The notes beneath the pieces are model-generated. The model did no database searches, was not told the DNA's origin, and saw only the letters and a program-made list of their open reading frames with translations. The position numbers and the translations under genes are program-made. This document shows, piece after piece, positions 8,151-16,250 of a stretch of DNA of 64,000 nucleotides. The first letter of the stretch is position 1. Each line of letters begins with the position of its first letter. The stretch covers positions 1,116,001 to 1,180,000 of the forward strand of contig OZ244718.1 in assembly GCA_965218945.1 (NCBI GenBank), read 5' to 3'. This stretch comes from DAOUJW01 sp965218945. GTDB taxonomy: Bacteria; Chloroflexota; Dehalococcoidia; Lucifugimonadales; UBA2985.

Positions 8151-9503
8151 ATGAAGGCCATCGGTTATTTCGCTGTCCGAAATGGAGCTCAGGAGCAAGC
8201 CGACTTACTCGAGGCCTTCTCCAATCATTGCCAGCGCAACGGACACCAACCCGTGGAGACCTTTGTGGAGTGGGAGGGGGTGGAGAACGGGCGGCCCCAG
8301 TACGGGAATATGCTTGACTATGTGAAGAGGTCCGGCTCGGAGTTCCTGGTGGTTACCGCAGGCGTGCAGCACCTCGGAGACACGTTGGAGTCCTCCGTAC
8401 GCCGGTTGCTGGAGCTGGATGTCCTTGGCTCCAGGGTCGTCTGCTTTGATGAGGATATGCCTGATCCCTATCAGCAAGCTCTCAAGCGCTGGCCCGGTGA
8501 CGGGGGCGCCAGAGGGCAGCGCATAAAAGAGGCCATGATGGCCAAGGCATTCCGAGGGGAGGGGCTGGGCAAGCCCCCTAATGGTTACAGGATAGGGTCT
8601 CAGGGCAAGCTGGAGGTAATACCTGAAGAGGCGGCTACTGTGCGCCTGATTTATGATCTCTACCTCCGTGAGGACATTGGTATGAGGCGCATAGTTCGTC
8701 ACCTGAACGAGAGGGAAGTACCCACTCGAGGCGGCGGCGGCTGGAGCATAGTCACGGTCAGAGATGTACTCCGCAACCGCGTTTATCTGGGCACCTACTC
8801 CAGATTCGGCACGAGGGTGCCCCGCAGCCATACGGCGATAATCAACCCTGAGGACTTTGAGATGGCTCAACAGAAGATGACGCGAATAAAGACCAAGCGG
8901 GTATCACGCGCCCCGGAGTCGTTTCTGTTGTCCGGCTTGGCCTTTTGCGCCTTCTGCGGCAACAAGATGTTGGGGGTGAGCCGGCGTCAGGGGTGGCGTC
9001 GAAAGGACGGCTCCAACGCCGTAGGGCATTACCGGTACTACCAGTGCCAGTCTCGAACTAACCAGGGCGTGTGCCGCTACCACACCTGGCGTTCCGAAGC
9101 CCTTGAGGAGTATGTGCTGGAGCAGGTTCGGGATGCCCTGGAGAGTGGAAAGGCGAGGCTTCAGCCGGTTGACTATCAACCCAATGCGGAGGCGGCAAAG
9201 AGCGTGAAGCGCCTTGAGACGCAGTTTCTGAGGACGCTTGAGAGGGCCGCCTCCGGAGCCATATCCCTGAAACACCTCAGGCTGGGTCTTGAGGAGATAG
9301 ATGCGCAGAGAGAGGCGCTGAAGAAGGACTCTGCGCCTCACCCGGACCTGACTGACGCTATTGCCGGCGGGGATACCTCCCGCCTGCTGAGCAATTGGGA
9401 CTCGCTGGACAGGGATGCCATCGTCCACATTGTTCGCGCCATGGTATCCAGGGTATCGGTGGGAGACGACTCTGACCATGTAATGTTGACACTGAAGGAG
9501 TGA
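8151..9503 (+). CDS. Serine-recombinase-family protein lacking the catalytic serine
   Basis: 450 residues in large-serine-recombinase order: resolvase-like N-terminal domain (1-135), Recombinase domain (about 140-260, EGLGKPPNGYRIG and LNEREVPTRGGGGWSIVTVR), zinc ribbon (LAFCAFCGNKM with a later YQCQSRTNQGVC) and a C-terminal coiled coil. The nucleophile motif YxRVS reads YFAVR, so Ser is replaced by Arg at residue 10 and the usual Arg is Ala. The LDRLGR helix reads AGVQHLGDT, removing further active-site arginines. DNA-binding parts are intact. It is therefore probably not a strand-exchange enzyme but a domesticated DNA-binding protein, expressed from a housekeeping-like operon. Confidence 0.8.
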   Translation: MKAIGYFAVRNGAQEQADLLEAFSNHCQRNGHQPVETFVEWEGVENGRPQYGNMLDYVKRSGSEFLVVTAGVQHLGDTLESSVRRLLELDVLGSRVVCFDEDMPDPYQQALKRWPGDGGARGQRIKEAMMAKAFRGEGLGKPPNGYRIGSQGKLEVIPEEAATVRLIYDLYLREDIGMRRIVRHLNEREVPTRGGGGWSIVTVRDVLRNRVYLGTYSRFGTRVPRSHTAIINPEDFEMAQQKMTRIKTKRVSRAPESFLLSGLAFCAFCGNKMLGVSRRQGWRRKDGSNAVGHYRYYQCQSRTNQGVCRYHTWRSEALEEYVLEQVRDALESGKARLQPVDYQPNAEAAKSVKRLETQFLRTLERAASGAISLKHLRLGLEEIDAQREALKKDSAPHPDLTDAIAGGDTSRLLSNWDSLDRDAIVHIVRAMVSRVSVGDDSDHVMLTLKE

Positions 9504-9506
9504 GCA

Positions 9507-9923
9507 ATGATCGAATTTACGGATGAGATGCGTGAAGCAATCGACAACGCCCTGGCAAATGGGACGCCCTGCGTTGTGGGCACAGCCTCCGCCGACGGGG
9601 ACCCGAATCTAGGGTTCAAGGGCAGCGTAATGGCCCTAGACGGTAGCCGCCTGGCGTATTGGGAGCGCAGCAGGCGCACGATTCTGGAGCACATCGAAGA
9701 GAACCCCAAGGTTGTGGTGATGTACAGGGATCCGGCCAGAAGACTGGCCTGGCGGTTCTACGGCGATGTAACAGTGCATCGCGACGGGTCCGTACGGGAC
9801 GAGGTAATGGCGAGGGTTGTGCAGCCGGAGTTGGACAGGGACCCGGAGCGCCAGGGATTCGCCGTGGTCATAGACGTGGAGCGCATAACCACGTTGGGCG
9901 CGGATGTTGTTCAGGAGCGGTAG
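9507..9923 (+). CDS. Pyridoxamine 5'-phosphate oxidase-family (split-barrel flavin-binding) protein
   Basis: 138 residues with the split-barrel pattern: CVVGTASADGDPNLGFKGSV, then RLAYWERSRRTILEHIEENP, VVVMYRD and RLAWRFYGDVTVH. Such proteins bind FMN or F420 and reduce varied substrates; true PdxH residues are not evident, so the substrate is unknown. It starts 3 nt after the recombinase-like gene, closing the operon begun at 7443. The rnpB promoter begins 10 nt after its stop. Confidence 0.8.
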   Translation: MIEFTDEMREAIDNALANGTPCVVGTASADGDPNLGFKGSVMALDGSRLAYWERSRRTILEHIEENPKVVVMYRDPARRLAWRFYGDVTVHRDGSVRDEVMARVVQPELDRDPERQGFAVVIDVERITTLGADVVQER

Positions 9924-9933
9924 CCATCGCTTT

Positions 9934-9962
9934 TTGACCCTGGCAGCCGCCGGTGTTAAACT
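9934..9962 (+). promoter_or_regulatory. Promoter of rnpB
   Basis: TTGACC (9934-9939), a 17-bp spacer and TAAACT (9957-9962), ending about 12 nt before the 5' strand of the RNase P RNA terminal helix. Confidence 0.75.
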
Positions 9963-9973
9963 GGAGTAGAGTT

Positions 9974-10326
9974 GATAGGCAGGCTGGGCGATCGCCCTGA
10001 CGTAGTCGGGGAGGAAAGTCCGAGCTCCACAGGGCAGGGTGCTGGCTAACGGCCAGGCGGGGTAACCCGACAGAAAGTGCCACAGAAAATATACCGCCCT
10101 GATTTATCGGGGTAAGGTTGAAATGGCGAGTTAAGAGCTCACCGCTCCGGTGGCGACACCGGAGGCATGGTAAACCTCACCCGGTGCAAGGCCTAATAGG
10201 GGGACTGAGGGTGCCCGTCCCGTCCCCGGGTTGGCCGCTAGAGGCTTTGAGTAATTGAAGTCCCAGATAGATGATCGCCGTCCCCATTCTTGGGGATACA
10301 GGACTCGGCTTACAGGCCTGCCTATC
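9974..10326 (+). ncRNA. rnpB: RNase P RNA, bacterial type
   Basis: The 5' strand GATAGGCAGGC (9974-9984) pairs with GCCTGCCTATC (10316-10326) as helix P1. The conserved GAGGAAAGTCCGAGCTCCAC lies near the 5' end, followed by ACAGAAA, and the 3' part holds the conserved AGATAGATGATCGCCG block. This is the catalytic RNA that trims tRNA 5' leaders. It lies between a flavoprotein gene and birA and has its own promoter. Confidence 0.95.
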
Positions 10327-10396
10327 AGCGCCATGCCGGTCTGCTTGTATCCTGGACTCTTAACGTCGACGCTTTACTGACCAGGGGGCGCTTCAA

Positions 10397-11191
10397 GTGC
10401 TTCACGACGACCCACTGAGCAGCGAGATTGTTCTGAAGGCCCTGCGCACGTCCATACTGGGCAGCCGCGTGGACTTCTTCCCAACCACAACCTCAACTAT
10501 GGACGAAGCCAGGCGAGCGGCCCTGGCCGGCGCTCCGGAGGGCACGCTGGCGCTTGCGGAAGAACAGACACAAGGGCGCGGGCGCTTCCAGCGGACCTGG
10601 GTCTCGCCGCCAGGGGCGAACCTGCTCTTCTCACTGGTACTGCGCCCCGGCCTGGAGGCGTCCTCACAGCTGAGCATGATGTCCTCGTTGGCCCTTGCCA
10701 CAGCGCTCGGTAGACTTGTACCGACGCCCTCGCAGATCACCGTTAAATGGCCCAACGACGTTCGCGTCGGCGGCAAGAAGATAGGAGGCATCCTCATTGA
10801 GGGGTCAACGGCTGCGGAGGGTTCCAAGGGGTTTGCCATTGTTGGTATGGGGGTCAACGTCAACTTCGATCCCGGCGATTACCCGGAGATCAGGGATATT
10901 GCCACCAGTCTCAGGCGTGAGCTGGGACATCCATTCCCGCGCCTGGACCTTCTTACTGCCGTTCTGGAGGAGATGGAGTCGCTTTACGTTGGCATTACGA
11001 ATGGCGACTCAGTCAGGGAGCGGTGGGTGTCACTGCTTGACACGGTAGGCCGCCGCATACAGGTAGCCTCAGGGGATGCGGTGTACGAGGGATATGCAGA
11101 AGGCGTGGACGACGACGGGAGCCTGCTCATGCGCAGGGACGACGGCTCCGTCCAGGTCCTGGCGGCCGGCGAGGTGACACTGCACCTGTGA
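10397..11191 (+). CDS. birA: Biotin-[acetyl-CoA-carboxylase] ligase, BirA without repressor domain
   Basis: 264 residues. The biotinyl-lysine synthase core is clear: TTSTMDEARR, the biotinyl-AMP loop QTQGRGRFQRTW, VKWPNDVRVGGKKIGGILIE and GMGVNVNF, plus the small C-terminal SH3-like domain. There is no N-terminal helix-turn-helix, so it is a class I ligase that biotinylates carrier proteins but does not repress the biotin operon. The start is GTG at 10397 with AGGGGG upstream. Convergent with the sugar dehydrogenase gene. Confidence 0.93.
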   Translation: MLHDDPLSSEIVLKALRTSILGSRVDFFPTTTSTMDEARRAALAGAPEGTLALAEEQTQGRGRFQRTWVSPPGANLLFSLVLRPGLEASSQLSMMSSLALATALGRLVPTPSQITVKWPNDVRVGGKKIGGILIEGSTAAEGSKGFAIVGMGVNVNFDPGDYPEIRDIATSLRRELGHPFPRLDLLTAVLEEMESLYVGITNGDSVRERWVSLLDTVGRRIQVASGDAVYEGYAEGVDDDGSLLMRRDDGSVQVLAAGEVTLHL

Positions 11192-11217
11192 CCCCCGCCT
11201 TGCCACACCACTCACGG

Positions 11218-12582
11218 CTACGCCGGAGTCAGACGGTAGATGCCTTCGTTGCGGGAGAGGACGTACAGGTTGCCTTCCGCATCCTGCGCAAAAGAGGTAA
11301 TGAGTAGGTCAGACTCGACAAGCAGTGCCTGCTCCGTCACCAACTGACCGTCGTAGCGGAGGCCCCATATCCTGCCTGAGCAGTAGTCTCCGTACACATA
11401 GACGCCCTTGAGAGACGGTATCTCCTCGCCGCGATAGACGTACCCGCCGGTGATGGAGCAGCCGTCGGAGCGGCCGTACTCCGCCACGGGCGCCACCAGC
11501 CCGGAGGAGTCGCAGCCCGTGCGTGGGGAGAAGCAGTAGCTTCCCTCCGTGACGTTCCAGCCGTAGTTCATCCCCTGGGTTATCAGGTCAACCTCCTCCC
11601 ACTTGTTTTGTCCCACGTCACCCGTCCAGAGCGCGCCCGTGTCCATGTCGAAGGAGAAGCGCCAGGGGTTGCGCAGCCCGTACGCCCATATCTCACCACG
11701 CGCGCCTTCGACTCCGGCGAATGGGTTGTCGCGTGGTATGACGTAAGGGAGATCAGGGACGGCGTCCCCCACGTCGATTCGAAGGATGGAGCCCAGCAGC
11801 GTACCCAGGTTCTGGCCGTTGCTCTTTGGATCGCCGCCGCTGCCGCCGTCTCCCAGACCAACGTACAGATAGCCGTCCGGGCCGAAGGCAAGCTGGCCGC
11901 CGTTGTGGTTCCCGTAGGGCTGTGGTATCTCCATTAAGATGAGCTCGCTGTCCTGGTCGGCGGCGCGAGGGTTGTCCTTGCTGACGGTGAATCGAGACAG
12001 AACGGAGCGTCGAGGCGATGCTGCGGAGTAGTAGACGTAGAGATGGCCGGTGGCGGCGTAGTCGAGGTCGAAGGCCAGGCCCAGCAGACCCTCTTCGTTG
12101 TTGTCCTCGCTGACCCTGTCCCGGATGTCCAGGAATACGAAGGCCTCCGCCGCGTCCGGGTCGTTGGGGAACACGCGGACAATCCCGGCCTGCTCGGTTG
12201 CGAAGAAGAGGTCCGGGATGTCTTGAGGCTGGACCAGGTTGGTGAGCCGGGGGAAGGCCAGGTTTGGGAAAGCCCGCTCCACCCGAAGCGCCGGGAGTGG
12301 TGGATGGGAGGTGGGCGCGAGCGGGGGTGTCGTCGTCGTTGTGGTGGGTTGAGACCGTCCTGTTGTCGGCGTGGCGGCGGGCGCAGGTGATGGGGTTGTG
12401 GCAGTGGGAGTAAGGGCAGATGTCGCAGGCGGAGGCGCAGTGGCCGTAGGTGCGAGGTCGCGGAGTGGGGTAGGGGAGGGCGCGGCAGTCGTCGCGCTCC
12501 CCGGCTCTGCACAGCCTGCCAGCAGGCAGACGGATAGAAGCAGGACAAAGAGCGCGACGGGTTTGAGCGAAGGCGAGGTCAC
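11218..12582 (-). CDS. PQQ-dependent sugar dehydrogenase (glucose/sorbosone type) lipoprotein
   Basis: 454 residues. A lipoprotein signal (LLAGC) is followed by a Thr/Pro/Ala linker to about residue 95, then a six-bladed soluble-glucose-dehydrogenase/Hip-like propeller: NEEGLLGLAF, NHNGGQLAFGPDGYLYVG LGDGG, LLGSILRIDV, GLRNPWRFSFD, GDVGQNKWEEV and GMNYGWNV. It should oxidise sugars or related alcohols at the outer face of the membrane, passing electrons to an acceptor such as the cupredoxin at 6677. The GTG start lies 3 nt after the ornithine-cyclodeaminase-like gene, so the two are co-transcribed. Confidence 0.85.
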   Translation of the reverse strand: MTSPSLKPVALFVLLLSVCLLAGCAEPGSATTAAPSPTPLRDLAPTATAPPPATSALTPTATTPSPAPAATPTTGRSQPTTTTTTPPLAPTSHPPLPALRVERAFPNLAFPRLTNLVQPQDIPDLFFATEQAGIVRVFPNDPDAAEAFVFLDIRDRVSEDNNEEGLLGLAFDLDYAATGHLYVYYSAASPRRSVLSRFTVSKDNPRAADQDSELILMEIPQPYGNHNGGQLAFGPDGYLYVGLGDGGSGGDPKSNGQNLGTLLGSILRIDVGDAVPDLPYVIPRDNPFAGVEGARGEIWAYGLRNPWRFSFDMDTGALWTGDVGQNKWEEVDLITQGMNYGWNVTEGSYCFSPRTGCDSSGLVAPVAEYGRSDGCSITGGYVYRGEEIPSLKGVYVYGDYCSGRIWGLRYDGQLVTEQALLVESDLLITSFAQDAEGNLYVLSRNEGIYRLTPA

Positions 12583-12585
12583 GGC

Positions 12586-13533
12586 CTAGAAAGGTAGGGG
12601 TACGCCTACCCCCTCCGCCTGGGCGCGCTGGAAGATGTGGGCCGCTGCCGCCACGTCCTCCAGGCCAATGCCTTGGGACTCGAAGAGGGTGATGTCCTCC
12701 GGTGAGTTGCGACCTGCGGCCTGGCCGGTCACGACATGCCCCAGCTCCAACACGCGGTCCCAGGTCATTAGACCGGCGTCGATGGGCACGGCGAGGTCGG
12801 CGCACTCCAGCTTGGCCTGGTCAACGGCGTCCGCGGCTATCACTGAACTCATTGTCACGGCCTTCTCGTCCAACTCGCGGCGGTTGATGGAGTTTGCGCC
12901 CGCGGCGTTGATGTGCATCCCCGGCTCCAGCCAGTCGCCGAACAGGACGGGGTCCAGAGTCCGCACGTTGGTTATCACTATGACGATGTCGGTATCTTTG
13001 ACAGACTCTTCCGGCGATGCGACAGGGGTGATCTCGACGCCCAAAGACTCGCTCATCGTACGGCTGAACTCCTCCCGGCGCTCCGGTGTACGGCTGAACG
13101 CCTTTACCGACCGGATCTGGCGCACGGCGCAGACCGCCTCAAGCTGCGTTATGGCCTGGTTTCCAGTGCCGATGATGCCGACGGAGGAAGAGTCCTCCCG
13201 CGCCATGTACCTGGTTGCCACGCCTGTGGCTGCGCCGGTGCGGATCTGGCCAAGGCTTCCCGCTTGCATGACCGCCAGGAGCCTGGCAGGCTCTTCGCCG
13301 TACAGCATGACCAGAGCGCCTCCTGCGCCCATAGCCTTGAACCCGGCGACGCCGCGTTCGCCGAGGACGGATAGCATCATGGTGATGCCCCTTCCGCCTG
13401 CCTGCACGCGATGCCGGGGTATGTTGACGCCTGTGCCGTTGCCCTGCTCCCTCAGACCCTGCTCAACCGTCTCAATCGCCTCGTCTATAGGCAGGAAGCG
13501 CCGGACCTCCTCTTCAGTCAGAAAGATTGCCAT
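12586..13533 (-). CDS. Ornithine cyclodeaminase / mu-crystallin family protein
   Basis: 315 residues with the family pattern: FLTEEEVRRFLPIDEAIETV, GAGGALVMLYGEEPARLLAVM, IRTGAATGVATRYMAR and the Rossmann motif GIIGTGNQA. Members deaminate ornithine or reduce cyclic ketimines and imino acids with NAD(P)H; the exact substrate cannot be read. ATG at 13533 was chosen over a 38-codon extension because AAAGGAG lies just upstream. It leads into the sugar dehydrogenase gene. Confidence 0.85.
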   Translation of the reverse strand: MAIFLTEEEVRRFLPIDEAIETVEQGLREQGNGTGVNIPRHRVQAGGRGITMMLSVLGERGVAGFKAMGAGGALVMLYGEEPARLLAVMQAGSLGQIRTGAATGVATRYMAREDSSSVGIIGTGNQAITQLEAVCAVRQIRSVKAFSRTPERREEFSRTMSESLGVEITPVASPEESVKDTDIVIVITNVRTLDPVLFGDWLEPGMHINAAGANSINRRELDEKAVTMSSVIAADAVDQAKLECADLAVPIDAGLMTWDRVLELGHVVTGQAAGRNSPEDITLFESQGIGLEDVAAAAHIFQRAQAEGVGVPLPF

Positions 13534-13564
13534 TTGGTGTACTCCTTTTAGGCGGTGAGCGCCT

Positions 13565-13984
13565 TCATTGTCCTTCGATCTGGTCCTGGTCCTTCCTCGC
13601 AAACGACTGGGCCATTCTCCACGAAACGAAGCCCAGAGGCGTTCCAAAAAGGACGTAGAAGATCATGAATATGTATGGCGATAGTATCATGTTCTGGGGG
13701 TCAGGCGTGTGTATCAAGCCTGCAATCAGGGCGACGGGAAGCAGAAACGACGCTACGGCCAATGCTCTGCAAGCCCGGCTCAGGGTGCGCGTACGGGAGT
13801 TGGACTCTGCTATCCATACTCCCACCGCGGCCCAACCCACAAGGAAACCGGTAAGGCTTATCTGCCATTCAGATTCCCAGTCCTGTACGACGAGAAACGC
13901 GCCGACATCGAAAGTTAACATGAATGCGGCGGGGAGGGAAAATAGAATTCCTCTGAGGCTTCTGAGAGTAAAGCTTGGGTTCAT
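13565..13984 (-). CDS. Small membrane protein of unknown function
   Basis: About 139 residues with four likely membrane segments (ILFSLPAAFMLTFDVGAFLV, ISLTGFLVGWAAVGVWIA, LAVASFLLPVALIAGLI, PYIFMIFYVLFGTPLGFVSW) and a charged, Gln-rich C-terminus. No family was recognised. GTG ATG occur in tandem at 13987/13984, so either may start it. It lies 31 nt upstream of the ornithine-cyclodeaminase-like gene on the same strand. Confidence 0.55.
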   Translation of the reverse strand: MNPSFTLRSLRGILFSLPAAFMLTFDVGAFLVVQDWESEWQISLTGFLVGWAAVGVWIAESNSRTRTLSRACRALAVASFLLPVALIAGLIHTPDPQNMILSPYIFMIFYVLFGTPLGFVSWRMAQSFARKDQDQIEGQ

Positions 13985-13999
13985 CACGAGTGGCGCATT

Positions 14000-14045
14000 G
14001 CGATGTGGGCCTCCTCACCCATTGGGTAGAGGAGGCCCACATCGC
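14000..14045 (-). terminator. Terminator hairpin after thiolase unit A
   Basis: A perfect 17-bp stem (14000-14016 with 14029-14045) containing GTGGGCCTCCTC and its complement. It is placed 28 nt after the thiolase stop and resembles the hairpin after unit B. Confidence 0.7.
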
Positions 14046-14073
14046 AGGATTCTCGCTTTCTCAGGCCGGATGT

Positions 14074-15366
14074 CTAGTCGGGGTTTGTGCCGAAGACGGT
14101 CCAGTCGGATGCGCCGGGGGTGAATGCGCCCGCAACGGCGGTCTCTGGGCGGCCGTTCTTTATGGTGACCTGGCGCTGGCCCGCCTGGCCCCGCAGCTGC
14201 TGGATTGAGTCGGTGTATATCCACCAGCGGGTGCGCCCGTTGCCGGAGTTACCGCCGCTGGAGCTGAAGGGGTGCGATCCCTCGACCCTGATGTCGCTGC
14301 CGTAGAAGTCGTGGGCCTCGCCCCTCTTCACGCCGTGCCAGCCCATGCCCTCCAGATAGTACTGGGTGAAGAGCGTGTAGCCGTCGTAGGGGTTGTAGAT
14401 GTCAATTTCGCCCGGGGTGAGGCCGGATCCCTCCAGAACCTTCTTGGCGATGCTGTCTGTGAAGGCCTCGGTCTCCTCAAGGGTCTCGACGTAGCTCCGC
14501 ACCACGCCCCTCTGGGTGACGTGGTTGAGAATGTAGACGGGCGGCTGTTTCATGTCCTTTGCCCGCTCCGGGGTGGTGTACAGGTACGCTACCGCTGTCT
14601 GGATGGGCAGGTCGGCGTCCCAGATGTTCAGTGGCTTCTGGAGCCATCGGCCGGCCAGGTAGTCCTCTGTGGTGAAGGGCTCCGGCCTGTGCTGGTAGTA
14701 GAACCCCTCCGGGTTCATCAGGCCGTTCCTGTGCTGGTTCACCACGAAGGGGGCCATCCGGTCGTGGTTGGAGCCGTACTTGCGGCAGTAGGACTCGAAG
14801 CCAAAGCCGATCTGGGGCATGAGGCCCCAGCCGAAGGTATCTGTCCACTGGTTGTTGCCCGAGACCTCGTTGGAGGGGTTCTGGTGGTATCGACCCGGCA
14901 TGTTGCCGGTTGCCCTGATAACCAGGCACACCTCCGTCTGGCGGTCTCCCACGGCCTGGGCGGCGACGCACAGGGCGTTGGAAATGCAGGCAGGTCCGTG
15001 GGACGTGAACTTGACGTTCTTCAGGCCCATGTTCTCGACTATCCAGTCCGCGCTCACTCCGCTGAGGCCGTCCTCGGTGTGGTAGGGCGGGGCGAAGAAT
15101 TCGCGGGGGCCCCATGCGTCTCCCATGCCCTGATGGCAGGCAACCACTCCGTCGACATCGTCTATGGTGATTCCCGCGTCATCCAGGCACTTCTGGACCG
15201 CAAGTATTTGCCATGCGCCCAGGCTGGTCTCCAGGTTACCGTCCCACCTACGGGCGGTCGGGGCCTGCCCATAGCCTGCCACCGCCACCTTGCCGCGATG
15301 CTCCCATACGCCCAGCCCCTCGTCGCGTCGGTACACCGAGGCCGGTGCATTTTGAGTTGGCGCCAT
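14074..15366 (-). CDS. Thiolase-fold enzyme A (SCP2/Ltp2-like)
   Basis: 430 residues of the SCP2-thiolase/lipid-transfer family. The thiolase nucleophile region is present (HGPACISN, C127). The usual HDxF histidine motif reads NPYDGYTLF, with Tyr, and the terminal GGxxxxGHP motif reads SSGGNSGNGRTRWW. In steroid-degrading actinobacteria, Ltp2 proteins with such changes are retro-aldolases working on CoA esters in complex with a DUF35 partner. Here the DUF35 gene lies immediately upstream. The proposed role is C-C bond cleavage or formation on an acyl-CoA; the substrate is unknown. It is the most divergent of the four paralogs, lacking HP-VSPSGG. Confidence 0.8.
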   Translation of the reverse strand: MAPTQNAPASVYRRDEGLGVWEHRGKVAVAGYGQAPTARRWDGNLETSLGAWQILAVQKCLDDAGITIDDVDGVVACHQGMGDAWGPREFFAPPYHTEDGLSGVSADWIVENMGLKNVKFTSHGPACISNALCVAAQAVGDRQTEVCLVIRATGNMPGRYHQNPSNEVSGNNQWTDTFGWGLMPQIGFGFESYCRKYGSNHDRMAPFVVNQHRNGLMNPEGFYYQHRPEPFTTEDYLAGRWLQKPLNIWDADLPIQTAVAYLYTTPERAKDMKQPPVYILNHVTQRGVVRSYVETLEETEAFTDSIAKKVLEGSGLTPGEIDIYNPYDGYTLFTQYYLEGMGWHGVKRGEAHDFYGSDIRVEGSHPFSSSGGNSGNGRTRWWIYTDSIQQLRGQAGQRQVTIKNGRPETAVAGAFTPGASDWTVFGTNPD

Positions 15367-15421
15367 GTTTCACCTCTTTCTATCTATGAATGAATTCGTA
15401 TCCGTTCAGGGTTGAGATGGT

Positions 15422-15832
15422 CTAGGCGACCACCCTCCACTCGGCGATCTTCTGGCCGTTGAAGCTTTCCTCAAACTCCACCTGCACCGTGGCGCCCACT
15501 GGAACCTCGTCTGTGGGGGTGCCTGGGAGGTGGGAGAGCATCTTGATTTCGGGGGCGTCCTCCAACTCTACCACGGCGAGGTTGAAGGGCTGAATCTGCT
15601 GCAGCATCATAACCCGGGAGTCGTGGCTGACAAGGTACCCGTGGATCTTGCCGAGTCCGCTCATCGAGCGGAACTCCATATTGGCATCTGAGCCGCATGC
15701 CAGGCACGCCTTCTGCGGTGGGTGTTGCAGCCTGCTGCAGGCCGTGCAGTTCTGTACCACCAGCCGACCCTCGTTGCAGGCGTCCCAGAAGGGCTGGCTT
15801 ACTTCGTCCGGTACAGGGGATGGTTTGGTCAA
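15422..15832 (-). CDS. DUF35 zinc-ribbon/OB-fold protein A, partner of thiolase A
   Basis: 136 residues. The N-terminal FWDACNEGRLVVQNC helix leads into a zinc ribbon with C29, C32, C43 and C46, followed by an OB fold (GKIHGYLVSHD, FNLAVVELEDAP, VGATVQVEFEE). These proteins dock on thiolase-fold enzymes and may position the CoA ester (ChsH2-type). It has a good Shine-Dalgarno (GGAGGTGA) and lies directly behind the promoter at 15869-15897. First gene of unit A. Confidence 0.88.
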   Translation of the reverse strand: MTKPSPVPDEVSQPFWDACNEGRLVVQNCTACSRLQHPPQKACLACGSDANMEFRSMSGLGKIHGYLVSHDSRVMMLQQIQPFNLAVVELEDAPEIKMLSHLPGTPTDEVPVGATVQVEFEESFNGQKIAEWRVVA

Positions 15833-15868
15833 ATCTCACCTCCGATTTAGTTTTGCGGACTAGTGGCG

Positions 15869-15897
15869 ATGATAGGATAATCCACGCCTGATGTCAA
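15869..15897 (-). promoter_or_regulatory. Promoter of thiolase unit A
   Basis: Reading the minus strand: TTGACA (15897-15892), a 17-bp spacer and TATCAT (15874-15869), about 37 nt upstream of the DUF35 start. Confidence 0.8.
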
Positions 15898-16184
15898 TGT
15901 TGACTACGTCTGTGTGAGACCGCGCGAGTGTGTAACGGACTGGGAAGGCGACGGGCCTTTATGTAACTCCCGGGTGCCACCATCCCAACCTTCCCCCGCT
16001 ATGCGGGGGAAGGGGTTCATGCACCTGGGTGTGGACTCCCACCTGCATGGGAGTGACAGTCGGAGTGGTCGCGCCGAAGCGATTATGCGCACGCACTTGG
16101 ATTCTTCTCGCCCGCGCATGGTGGGCGTGTCGAACCACATGAGCGTGCGGGCCGGGTTGAATGATTCGGCCTATCTCAAAACCG
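15898..16184. repeat. Intergenic region with palindromic repeat (REP-like)
   Basis: 287 bp without a credible gene. It carries a perfect 11-bp hairpin, CCTTCCCCCGC-TAT-GCGGGGGAAGG (15989-16013), and a second smaller one built from CTCCCA and TGGGAG (about 16037-16054). Similar CCCCGC palindromes recur at 32509 and 51290. Confidence 0.5.
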
Positions 16185-16219
16185 GTGGGCCTCCTCTCAA
16201 TAGAAGAGAGGAGGCCCAC
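16185..16219 (-). terminator. Terminator hairpin after thiolase unit B
   Basis: A perfect 14-bp stem, GTGGGCCTCCTCTC (16185-16198) with its complement (16206-16219), 7-nt loop, 31 nt after the thiolase B stop. The core matches the unit A hairpin. Confidence 0.7.
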
Positions 16220-16250
16220 ACGCGGTAGTCCTGTATGCCGTGGCGAAGGC

